The notes below the pieces were generated by a model. The model had not been told where the DNA came from, did no database searches, and was given only the letters and a program-made list of their open reading frames with translations. This document shows, in pieces, positions 8,459-15,745 of a stretch of 36,817 nucleotides of DNA. The stretch's first letter is position 1, and each line of letters starts with the position of its first letter. Position numbers and translations under genes: made by a program. Location: NCBI GenBank assembly GCA_002451465.1, contig DKCJ01000009.1:1-36817 (forward strand), written 5' to 3'. The DNA comes from Caryophanales bacterium UBA6877 (GTDB lineage Bacteria; Bacillota_I; Bacilli_A; RFN20; CAG-826).

Positions 8459-8507
8459 ACTTTCGTTTTTTAAAAATAAACGAAAATTTTTACTTATCAA
8501 ACGAAAG
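8459..8507. promoter_or_regulatory. Cluster of CTTTCG/CGAAA half-sites before deoR
   Basis: ACTTTCGTTT (8459-8468), AAACGAAAA (8478-8486) and AAACGAAAG (8499-8507) lie 28-76 bases upstream of the deoR start. They match the half-sites of the 6802-6843 operator and suggest autoregulation. Confidence 0.5.
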
Positions 8508-8565
8508 ACAATTAAGCGTGTTTTAAGTTTTGTTTTTATTTTGAAAGAAACATAAATTCGTAATT

Positions 8566-8581
8566 TATTTCGTTCGAAAGT
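8566..8581. promoter_or_regulatory. Putative DeoR operator of the long operon
   Basis: TATTTCGTTCGAAAGT matches 14 of 16 bases of 6828-6843. It lies 113 bases before the first gene of the plus-strand operon. Weaker half-sites ATTCGTAA flank it (8556, 8594) and AAAACGAAA lies at 8624-8632. Confidence 0.55.
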
Positions 8582-8673
8582 CAAAAATATTGCATTCGTA
8601 AATTAAAAGGGAAATATTATTTAAAAACGAAATTATTTATATTGTAAGTGGTTAATAATAATGTTAAATTATC

Positions 8674-8693
8674 AAATGTAAGGCCTTACATTT
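8674..8693 (+). promoter_or_regulatory. 20-bp palindrome covering the ribosome site of the TIM-like gene
   Basis: AAATGTAAGGCCTTACATTT is a perfect palindrome ending exactly one base before the ATG at 8694. The likely ribosome site (GTAAGG, 8678-8683) is in its left arm. Folded in RNA it would hide that site; as DNA it could bind a dimeric protein. Confidence 0.55.
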
Positions 8694-9497
8694 ATGAAAA
8701 ATATATATTTAAACTTAAAAAGATTTGACATTCCATCTTCTATGGGTGGAGTAAATAAAATTGGTTGTAAAGAAAATTATGGTAAAACCATTACATCATT
8801 TATCGAGAAATTAAACGGTTTTAATTTTGTAATTTTCTTTCAAGAATCGAATCTATTACCTTCATTAGAAGTTGCAAACGAAACTAGAATTGGTTGTCAA
8901 AGCGTTCATTATGATGATGTTAATGAAGGACAAAATTTTGGTGCTTTTACAACATTTAGAACAGCTAAATCTATGACCTCAATTGGCGTAAAAGACACAA
9001 TTATTGGTCATTGTGAAGAAAGAAAACACCTAAACTACATTATGAGTTTTGCTGGTAATGCTGGAGATATTAATCTCATTTTAAATCAAGAAATTAAAAT
9101 GGCCGTTAAAGAAAAAATGAAAGTTCTTTATTGTATTGGCGAAAAAGCTGATGAACAAGCAAATAAATATGAAGTTTTAAAGAAACAAATTGAAGTTGGC
9201 TTAAGAGATATAGATTTAAAATATATAACGATTGCTTATGAACCTGTTTGGGCAATTGGTCCAGGAAAAACGCCGCCCGATAAAGAATATATTCAAGATA
9301 TAGCAAGATATATTAAATCGCTTGTTAATGTTGAAGTTGTTTATGGAGGCGGATTGAAAATTGAAAACGCTAAAATGATTGCTTCAATCCCTGAATTAGA
9401 TGGTGGCTTAATCGCATTAACAAGGTTCGGAAAAGACTTTGGGTTCTATTTAGATGACTTTAAAAAAATAGTAGATAAATATAGAGAGGGGTTATAA
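8694..9497 (+). CDS. Triosephosphate-isomerase-like protein with altered phosphate loop
   Basis: 267 residues, TIM barrel. Catalytic residues are kept: Asn7 and Lys9 (NLK in place of NWK), His106 and Glu108 (IIGHCEER), Glu183 (AYEPVWAIG). Differences from glycolytic TIM: Cys107 for Ser; loop 6 reads GPGKTPP; YGGG (217-220) replaces YGGS; and the phosphate-binding Gly-Gly of helix 8 (LVGGASL) reads LIALTRF (239-245). It should therefore isomerise a small hydroxy-aldehyde/ketone other than, or as well as, triose phosphate. TIM paralogues with new substrates are known (EryH/LerI act on erythrulose-1-P). It is the first gene of the long operon, directly abutting the next one (stop 9495-9497, start 9498). 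Confidence 0.88.
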   Translation: MKNIYLNLKRFDIPSSMGGVNKIGCKENYGKTITSFIEKLNGFNFVIFFQESNLLPSLEVANETRIGCQSVHYDDVNEGQNFGAFTTFRTAKSMTSIGVKDTIIGHCEERKHLNYIMSFAGNAGDINLILNQEIKMAVKEKMKVLYCIGEKADEQANKYEVLKKQIEVGLRDIDLKYITIAYEPVWAIGPGKTPPDKEYIQDIARYIKSLVNVEVVYGGGLKIENAKMIASIPELDGGLIALTRFGKDFGFYLDDFKKIVDKYREGL

Positions 9498-10940
9498 ATG
9501 AATATTGAATTAGAATATGGCGATGGAAAAGTAAGTGTTGCATTACCTGATAAAAATGTAGATATATTTGAAACTGGAGTAACTGTAAAAGATCCAGTTG
9601 GTTTAACAAATGTTAAAGAAGCAACTTTAAATGCAATTTTAAACCCAATTGGTGTTTTGCCTATTTCAAAACAAGTTCATAAAGGTAGTAAAGTTGCAAT
9701 TGTTTTCCCTGATAAAGTTAAAGGTGGCACACAAGATGATAGTCATAGAAAAACTGCTATACCTTTAATTATTGAAGTATGTTTAAAAAATGGTGTTGAA
9801 GAAAAAGACATTATGCTTATTTGCTCTAATGGTTTACATAGAAAAAATAAACCAGAAGAAATTAGAAAAATTTTAGGTGATGAAATTTTTGATAGATTTT
9901 ATAATAAAGGTCAAATAATCAACCACGATTCCGAAGATTGGGATCATTTAGTTGATTTAGGACATGAACCAAAATTTAATGCAAAAGTAGTTATTAATAA
10001 ATATGTGTACGATGCTGACATTGCTTTTTTAATTGGTCACGTTCAAGGAAATCCATATGGTGGATATAGTGGCGGTTATAAGCATTGTGCAACTGGTATT
10101 TCCAATTGGGAATGTATTTCATCCCATCACTGCCCAAAAGTAATGCATAGAAAAGATTTTGTTCCAGTCACTTCCCACTCATTAATGAGACAAAAATTTG
10201 ATGCAATTGGCGATTGGATGGAAGTTTGTATGGGGAAAAAATTCTTTACTGTTGATGCAGTATTAGATAGTTTTTCCCATCAAATTGCAGTATATGCAGG
10301 GTATGCAAAAGATATTGAACCAATTACATGGAAAATTGCTGATAAAAGAACTTATGTAAAATGGGCTGAGAAAAAATACGATATTGTTGTATTCGGTCTT
10401 CCAAACGACTTCCAATACGGAAGTAGACAAGGCAGAAATCCTATCTTAGTTGAACAAGCAATTAGTGCACAAATTATTCGTTTAAAAAGAGTCTTAATTG
10501 ATAATCCAGTAGTTATAGCCCTTGCTCAATGCGATGGAGATTTTGGCGATGAAGAGTTCCCTGCTATGAAACCTGTTTATGATTATTTTGCAAATCATGG
10601 AAATACTTTACCTGAAATTGAAGAATATTATAAAGCCATGAACACAAAAGAATATTTTGATTTATATCGATTTAAATATGCTTTCCACCCATATCATTGT
10701 TTTTCAATGATTTCATGTGCTCATATTGCCGAAAGAGATTGTAAGGCGGTTTATATAGTTGGTGCTAAAGCTCCAGGAACCGCAAGAGAAATGGGTATGA
10801 AAACAAGAACAACAGTAATGGATGCTATTAATGATGCTAAAAAATATGTTGGTGATAACCCAAATATTTTAGTTCTTCCAATGACATTTAAACGTCCAAG
10901 TGTTCATTTATGTATGAAAGATAGTAAGGAGTTTGATTAA
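9498..10940 (+). CDS. LarA-family (DUF2088) protein, probable 2-hydroxy-acid/sugar-acid racemase or epimerase variant
   Basis: 480 residues, longer than the ~425 of lactate racemase. Aligned by eye to Lactobacillus plantarum LarA: Asp81/Arg84 (DSHR) match Asp72/Arg75; His114 (NGLHR) matches catalytic His108; Lys195 in SGGYK matches Lys184 that carries the nickel-pincer cofactor; His211 (SSHH) matches nickel ligand His200. Catalytic His174 (ESHFFAGFSGG) is Asn185 here (QGNPYGGYSGG). Known LarA homologues act on lactate, malate, phenyllactate and gluconate. With one base missing, it may catalyse a one-sided epimerisation or another reaction. larB, larC and larE, which make the cofactor, are not in the window. 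GAGAGGGG precedes the start. Confidence 0.85.
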   Translation: MNIELEYGDGKVSVALPDKNVDIFETGVTVKDPVGLTNVKEATLNAILNPIGVLPISKQVHKGSKVAIVFPDKVKGGTQDDSHRKTAIPLIIEVCLKNGVEEKDIMLICSNGLHRKNKPEEIRKILGDEIFDRFYNKGQIINHDSEDWDHLVDLGHEPKFNAKVVINKYVYDADIAFLIGHVQGNPYGGYSGGYKHCATGISNWECISSHHCPKVMHRKDFVPVTSHSLMRQKFDAIGDWMEVCMGKKFFTVDAVLDSFSHQIAVYAGYAKDIEPITWKIADKRTYVKWAEKKYDIVVFGLPNDFQYGSRQGRNPILVEQAISAQIIRLKRVLIDNPVVIALAQCDGDFGDEEFPAMKPVYDYFANHGNTLPEIEEYYKAMNTKEYFDLYRFKYAFHPYHCFSMISCAHIAERDCKAVYIVGAKAPGTAREMGMKTRTTVMDAINDAKKYVGDNPNILVLPMTFKRPSVHLCMKDSKEFD

Positions 10941-10943
10941 TTT

Positions 10944-11765
10944 ATGATGAATAAAGAATTCCTTAATATAAAAGGAAAAGATATACAAAAGGGAAAAATA
11001 CCTATTGATGTATTTAAAAATAGAGAAGAAACATTCTTAGCAATGGCTAAAGAAATGTACGAAACAATTGTTTTAAACAACAAAAATAATAAAAAAACAT
11101 TATTTATTTGTCCCTTAGGTCCAATAGGTCAATATAAATATTTTGTAAAAATGATTAATGAAAATAAAGTTTCATTAAAAAATGTTACTTTTATCAATAT
11201 GGATGAATATTTAGATGAAAATAATGAATTATTAAAAGAAGACAATCCACTATCATTCAAGGGTATTATGTATTCTTTATGTTATAACAAAATAAATAAA
11301 GATTTATTAATGCCAGAAAGTCAAAGAGTATTTCCAACAAAAGATAATGGTGATTTAATTGATAAAATCATTAAAGATCTTGGAGGTGTTGATATTTGTT
11401 TTGGTGGTATTGGCATTACCGGACACATGGCTTTTAATGAACCACCATCCGAAAATGAACACATTACATATGATGAATTTATTAATTCTACAACTAGAGT
11501 TCAAAAAATTAGCGAAGAAACGCGAGTTGTAAATTCTATGGATGAATATCATGGTGCATATTACTTAATGCCAAAATATTGCGTTACTATTGGATTAAAA
11601 CAAATTTTAAATAGTAAAAAAATAAGACTTTATTGCTTTAGAGATTGGCATAAATCCGTTATACGAAGAGCAAGTTTTGGTGAATGTTCAATATCTTTCC
11701 CTGCTTCTTTATTACAAAAGCATAAAGATGCAAGAATAGGCGTTCCAGAAGAATTAACCGAATAA
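10944..11765 (+). CDS. NagB-like sugar-phosphate isomerase/deaminase family protein with altered active site
   Basis: 273 residues of the glucosamine-6-P deaminase / 6-phosphogluconolactonase family. NMDEYLD keeps the general base Asp87 (E. coli Asp72). GGIGITGHMAFNEP (154-167) keeps His161 and Glu166 but has Thr159 where NagB has Asp141. ETRVVNS keeps the Arg of TRVANS. The phosphate loop LPTGGTP of NagB reads CPLGPIG (56-62). These changes argue for an aldose-ketose isomerase on an unusual substrate instead of standard GlcN-6-P deamination. AAGGAG for its start lies inside the end of the LarA-like gene, three bases separate the two genes, and a second ATG follows the first. Confidence 0.85.
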   Translation: MMNKEFLNIKGKDIQKGKIPIDVFKNREETFLAMAKEMYETIVLNNKNNKKTLFICPLGPIGQYKYFVKMINENKVSLKNVTFINMDEYLDENNELLKEDNPLSFKGIMYSLCYNKINKDLLMPESQRVFPTKDNGDLIDKIIKDLGGVDICFGGIGITGHMAFNEPPSENEHITYDEFINSTTRVQKISEETRVVNSMDEYHGAYYLMPKYCVTIGLKQILNSKKIRLYCFRDWHKSVIRRASFGECSISFPASLLQKHKDARIGVPEELTE

Positions 11766-11776
11766 GAGGTAAAAAT

Positions 11777-12691
11777 ATGAAATTTTTAAAAATTAAATTC
11801 ATAGAAGATTTAAAAAAGAAAAAAGAAGAAGAAATTAATTCTGTTGATTTAACTCGTTTAAGTAGGCCTGTAAATGATGTTGAAACAAGCGGACCAAAAA
11901 AGATGAAAGATTTCTCTTTATGGGCCCCTTGGAAAAACGTTATAGTTGGTATAAGTGGCGTAATATTTGTTATATTTCTTTGGTGGTTATATGCATATAT
12001 TTGTGCAAAAAATGGTCAAACAAGTTGGTTATCAGATCCAATCACTGTTTTTAATAAATTTATAAAAATGTCTTCAAGTGAAGGAAGTTTTTATTTATGG
12101 AAGCATTTGTGGGCATCTTGTCAAAGAGTTTTAGTAGGATATGGTTTTGCAATTTTATTATCCATTCCAATTGCCTTCATTATGGCTTGGTATAGGCCAT
12201 TTAGAGCGTTCTTAGATCCATTTATTCAGTTTTTAAGATGTATTCCACCAATTGCCTATGTTCCTATTGTCGTTGCGGCTTTTTCAGCATTTGGAAGTGA
12301 AGCGCCAAAATATTTCATTATTTTCCTTGCTTGCTTTTTAACAATGACCGTAACAATTTATCAAGGCGTAAGGAATGTTGATTTAACTTTAGTAAAAGCT
12401 GCCTATACATTTGGCGCTAAAGATCGAAATTTATTTTTAGGAGTTATCGTTCCAAGTTCATTCCCTTTCATTTTAACAGCTATGAGACTTGGTGTAGGTG
12501 CTGCTATGACAACTTTAGTTGCTTCTGAATTAACTGGAACAACTTTTGGACTTGGTGCATATATTCAAACCCAAGGCAGTAACCTTGAAATGGATGGAGC
12601 AATAATGGGTATTATTGTTCTTGGTATAGTTGGTATTTTACTTGATAAAATATTACTCTTTGCCGAAAAGCGTTTAACAAGATGGAAATAA
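11777..12691 (+). CDS. ABC transporter permease, SsuC/TauC/NrtB family
   Basis: 304 residues, single permease that would work as a homodimer in the membrane. After a ~50-residue charged cytoplasmic N-terminus come about six helices, and the EAA-type coupling loop (VRNVDLTLVKAAYTFGAKDRNLFLGVIVPSS, about 200-230) that docks onto the ATPase. PFIQFLRCIPPIAYVPI is typical of the sulfonate/taurine/nitrate permease branch. AGAGG lies before the ATG, 11 bases after the NagB-like stop. With the next two genes it forms one importer. Confidence 0.92.
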   Translation: MKFLKIKFIEDLKKKKEEEINSVDLTRLSRPVNDVETSGPKKMKDFSLWAPWKNVIVGISGVIFVIFLWWLYAYICAKNGQTSWLSDPITVFNKFIKMSSSEGSFYLWKHLWASCQRVLVGYGFAILLSIPIAFIMAWYRPFRAFLDPFIQFLRCIPPIAYVPIVVAAFSAFGSEAPKYFIIFLACFLTMTVTIYQGVRNVDLTLVKAAYTFGAKDRNLFLGVIVPSSFPFILTAMRLGVGAAMTTLVASELTGTTFGLGAYIQTQGSNLEMDGAIMGIIVLGIVGILLDKILLFAEKRLTRWK

Positions 12692-12705
12692 AGTGAGGTA
12701 ACTTT

Positions 12706-13602
12706 ATGAGTAATAATAATGTAGTAATTAAAATAGATAACGTCAAAAAGATTTATCCAGTTCAAAATGGAGAAAATGTAATTGCTTTAAATGGTGTTAA
12801 TTTAGAAATTAAAAAGAATGAATTTATTTGTGTTGTTGGTCCTAGTGGATGCGGAAAAACCACTTTATTAAATATAATTGCAGGTCTTGAACAGCCTAGC
12901 GAAGGAAAAGCCACAATTCATGGAAGACCTATTTTAGGTCCTGGCCCTGATAGAGGCGTTATTTTCCAACAATATGCCTTATTTCCATGGTTAACAGTAA
13001 AGAAAAATGTAATGTATTCAACTAAATTTATTAAACATGAAGTTCCCGTTTTTAAGAAAAACAAAATTACAAAAGAAATGGAACCAGCGATGATTGTTGA
13101 TAAAAATGGTAAAACACGTCAAGCAACAAAAAGAGTTCACTATAATAAAGTTGAACGAGAAGCTATTACACAAAAATATATAAATATGGTTCAATTGAAT
13201 GGATTTGAAAACAAATATCCAAAAGAACTATCTGGTGGTATGAAACAACGTGTAGCTATTGCTAGAGGATACGCTTTAAATAGTGAGGTTCTTCTTCTAG
13301 ATGAACCATTTGGAGCTTTAGATGCCCAAACTAGATCACAACTTCAGGAAGACTTATTAAGAACTTGGGAAAAAGAAAGAAAAACTTGTTTCTTTATAAC
13401 GCACGATGTTGATGAATGTGTCTTATTAGCCTCTAGAGTAATTATCATGAGTGCTAGACCTGGACAAGTGAAAGAAATTATAAATATTGATTTACCTTAT
13501 CCTCGAACTCAAGCTACAAAACTCGATCCTAAATTCCAAGAATATCGTAATTATATTTGGGATGTTGTTTATAAGATGTATCTTAATAGCGCGATACATT
13601 AA
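12706..13602 (+). CDS. ABC transporter ATP-binding protein, SsuB/TauB/NrtD family, with helical-domain insertion
   Basis: 298 residues; the family norm is about 250-260. Walker A GPSGCGKT (45-52), Q-loop QQ (88-89), signature LSGGMKQR (175-182), Walker B LLLDEP (196-201), H-loop THD. A lysine-rich insertion of about 40-50 residues (about 108-155) lies between the Q-loop and the signature, in the helical domain that contacts the permease. GTGAGG precedes the start, 14 bases after the permease gene. Confidence 0.93.
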   Translation: MSNNNVVIKIDNVKKIYPVQNGENVIALNGVNLEIKKNEFICVVGPSGCGKTTLLNIIAGLEQPSEGKATIHGRPILGPGPDRGVIFQQYALFPWLTVKKNVMYSTKFIKHEVPVFKKNKITKEMEPAMIVDKNGKTRQATKRVHYNKVEREAITQKYINMVQLNGFENKYPKELSGGMKQRVAIARGYALNSEVLLLDEPFGALDAQTRSQLQEDLLRTWEKERKTCFFITHDVDECVLLASRVIIMSARPGQVKEIINIDLPYPRTQATKLDPKFQEYRNYIWDVVYKMYLNSAIH

Positions 13603-13610
13603 AATGGAAC

Positions 13611-13628
13611 TAACAAATTTATTTGTTA
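13611..13628 (+). repeat. Small inverted repeat in the ATPase-lipoprotein gap
   Basis: TAACAAAT and ATTTGTTA form an 8-bp stem with a two-base loop in the 59-base gap before the binding-protein gene. No T run, so it may be a stabilising or processing hairpin raising binding-protein expression. Confidence 0.4.
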
Positions 13629-13661
13629 AATATAAAAATAATTTAAAGAAAAGGAGAATTT

Positions 13662-14798
13662 ATGAAAAAAATTAAATTATTTGCCGCTTTATGTGCAACT
13701 AGCTTATTAGCAAGTGCATTAGTAAGTTGCGGAAACGACAAACAAGAAGGCGGAGGAGATGAACCATTACCAACTGTTAAACTTGGTTTACACGCCAATT
13801 TAGGCGCAGGAGCTGGTTACTCTGCATTCTATAGGGATTATTTTAAAAAAGCTGGTGTTAATGTTCAAATTGAAGTTGGTGGCGGTCCAGCATTAGCTAC
13901 TAAAGTTGTTTCTGGTGACCTTGATGTATCATTTATGGGCGGAGGTGTTGCTTGGAATTACTTCACTACCAACCAAGAAATTAAAATTGCTGCTTTAGAC
14001 AATTTAACCGACGATGATCGTTTAATTGCTACTACTAAAGGAAAAGGTAAAGACCTCACAATTAAATCTTCATTAGAAGAAATTGGTGCTGCTTTAAAAA
14101 ATAGTACAGTTGCATTGGATTTCACAACAAACCCATATCAATGGTTTACAACATCTTTAATTCCAGCTATTAATGCTAAGCTTAAAGATGGTGATAAAGT
14201 TTGGTATAAAGATAAAGAGGGTAAGAATTTACCTGAAAATTTAACTTCATATGAGGCTGATGACGAAATTTATTTAGCTGATGTTTTAAATGCTAACTTA
14301 ACAACTACTATGGCAGGTGGAAAATATGATTATGCTGTCGCATTCGCTCCAGTTGCTACTGCCCTTGAAAAACAAACCAGTAATTATAAAACAGTTGCTA
14401 AAACTTCAACTCACTTAAGCGAATCTTATCAACCTTCCACTTATGCCGTTAACACTAAATGGTTGGAAAAGAATGAAGAAACATTTAAAAAATTCATGGT
14501 TGGTTTAGTTGGTGGTATGAACTATAGACACGATAATCCAGAAGAAACCTGCAAAGATGTTGAAAAAGGAACTGGTGGACAAGTTAGTGCTTCAACAATG
14601 AATACTGATATTGCTATTTGGTTAAATGCCGAACAACAACTTGAATTATATAACAATGGCAAAATGTTAAAATATACCGAAAACATTAGACAAGGTAAAT
14701 TAAGCAACGAAAAAGTTGATAAAAATATTACTGCTGAAAAAGCTAATGTCTTTAGCTATTTAGTCGAAGCCTGCAATACAGTTTTAGGAAAAAAATAA
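13662..14798 (+). CDS. ABC transporter substrate-binding lipoprotein, NMT1/SsuA/TauA-like
   Basis: 378 residues. A signal peptide ends in lipobox LVSC with Cys23 as the lipidated residue, followed by a short Gly/Glu-rich linker. VKLGLHANLGAGAGYSAFYRDYFKKAGV, then GGGPALATKVVSGDLDVSFMGGGVAW, is the first lobe of the SsuA/NMT1 family with its Gly-rich anion/ligand region. It sits outside the membrane and hands ligand to the permease. Family substrates include sulfonates, taurine, nitrate and pyrimidine precursors; this ligand is unknown. A strong AAGGAG precedes the ATG, and a terminator follows, so its dose is probably higher than that of the downstream genes. Confidence 0.9.
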   Translation: MKKIKLFAALCATSLLASALVSCGNDKQEGGGDEPLPTVKLGLHANLGAGAGYSAFYRDYFKKAGVNVQIEVGGGPALATKVVSGDLDVSFMGGGVAWNYFTTNQEIKIAALDNLTDDDRLIATTKGKGKDLTIKSSLEEIGAALKNSTVALDFTTNPYQWFTTSLIPAINAKLKDGDKVWYKDKEGKNLPENLTSYEADDEIYLADVLNANLTTTMAGGKYDYAVAFAPVATALEKQTSNYKTVAKTSTHLSESYQPSTYAVNTKWLEKNEETFKKFMVGLVGGMNYRHDNPEETCKDVEKGTGGQVSASTMNTDIAIWLNAEQQLELYNNGKMLKYTENIRQGKLSNEKVDKNITAEKANVFSYLVEACNTVLGKK

Positions 14799-14810
14799 TT
14801 TAAAATGTTT

Positions 14811-14838
14811 ATTGAGAGGGTTTTCCCTCTCAATTTTT
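14811..14838 (+). terminator. Internal Rho-independent terminator inside the operon
   Basis: ATTGAGAGGG-TTTT-CCCTCTCAAT followed by a T run: a 10-bp stem 12 bases after the binding-protein stop. It should stop most transcripts, letting a fraction continue to the exporter and aldolase genes. Confidence 0.85.
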
Positions 14839-14855
14839 GTGATATCTTTTTTAAT

Positions 14856-15662
14856 ATGTACTATTTTATATTTTCTTTAATCGTAATGCTTGCTGCTACA
14901 ATTGGCAGTTTAGCAGGTATTGGGGGTGGCGTTATTATTCGCCCTGCTCTAGATGCGTTTAATTATTATGATAATGCAAATATTGCAAATTTTTTAAGTT
15001 CCTTTTGCGTTTTAGCTGTTGCTCTTACAAGTGTTATTAAAAGCATTATAACTAAACAAAAAATCGACAACTATAAATCATCAATTTTTCTAGGAATTGG
15101 TTCAATAATTGGTGGTGTTGTTGGAAATTTTTTATTTGACTTCGTTAAAAATATTTCAAACAAAAATTGGTTAATTATTATTCAATCTGCATTACTAATT
15201 CTCTTATTAATTTTCGTTATTTTTTATATGCTTTTTTTAAAAAAGAAAGGTCTTATATTAAATATTAAAAGTTATATTAGTACATCATTAATAGGGGTTA
15301 TTTTAGGAATAATTTCTTCTTTTTTAGGAATTGGCGGAGGACCAATTAACGTAGCTGTTTTATGTTTTTTCTTTGCAATGAACATGAAACAAGCCGCTAT
15401 TAACTCATTAGTTGTTATTGTCTTTTCGCAATCATCTAAAATAATTACAACCATTATTAATGGATCTTTATTTAATTCAAATATGGATTGGAGTATGCTT
15501 TTATGCTTATTACCAATTGCAATAATTGGTTCATTATTAGGATCTTATTTAAATAAAAAGATATCAGAAAAAGCCATTTTATATGTATATATCTTAACAA
15601 TTTTTGGGATAATTATTATTAATTCATACAACATAATTAACAATATTCTTTTACTTAATTAA
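14856..15662 (+). CDS. TauE/SafE-family membrane exporter
   Basis: About 268 residues, eight or so membrane helices. The two glycine-rich repeats of the family are clear: AATIGSLAGIGGGVIIRPAL near the N-terminus and GIISSFLGIGGGPINVAVL in the middle. A longer frame begins at 14805, but its first 17 codons are the terminator hairpin, so ATG 14856, directly before the first helix, is chosen; its ribosome site is poor. Family members export sulfite, sulfoacetate or other organosulfonates, although many have unknown substrates. Placement between a sulfonate-family importer and an aldolase suggests it exports a pathway end product. Confidence 0.88.
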   Translation: MYYFIFSLIVMLAATIGSLAGIGGGVIIRPALDAFNYYDNANIANFLSSFCVLAVALTSVIKSIITKQKIDNYKSSIFLGIGSIIGGVVGNFLFDFVKNISNKNWLIIIQSALLILLLIFVIFYMLFLKKKGLILNIKSYISTSLIGVILGIISSFLGIGGGPINVAVLCFFFAMNMKQAAINSLVVIVFSQSSKIITTIINGSLFNSNMDWSMLLCLLPIAIIGSLLGSYLNKKISEKAILYVYILTIFGIIIINSYNIINNILLLN

Positions 15663-15745
15663 TAAATATTAAAGATTATTAAGTAATATGAATTTTTGTA
15701 AATTTTTATAAATTTATTTTATACAAAACTTTAAAGGAGATAAGT

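Noticed and set aside
8694..9497. Ordinary glycolytic triosephosphate isomerase
   Set aside because: Catalytic residues fit, but the phosphate-binding Gly-Gly and the GGS turn are changed and the gene is in a regulated catabolic operon, so I call it TIM-like without the tpiA symbol.
9498..10940. Canonical lactate racemase LarA
   Set aside because: The His174 position is Asn, the length differs and no larBCE genes are near; the name would overstate what is known.
10944..11765. Plain nagB
   Set aside because: Missing the family Asp and phosphate loop; symbol withheld.
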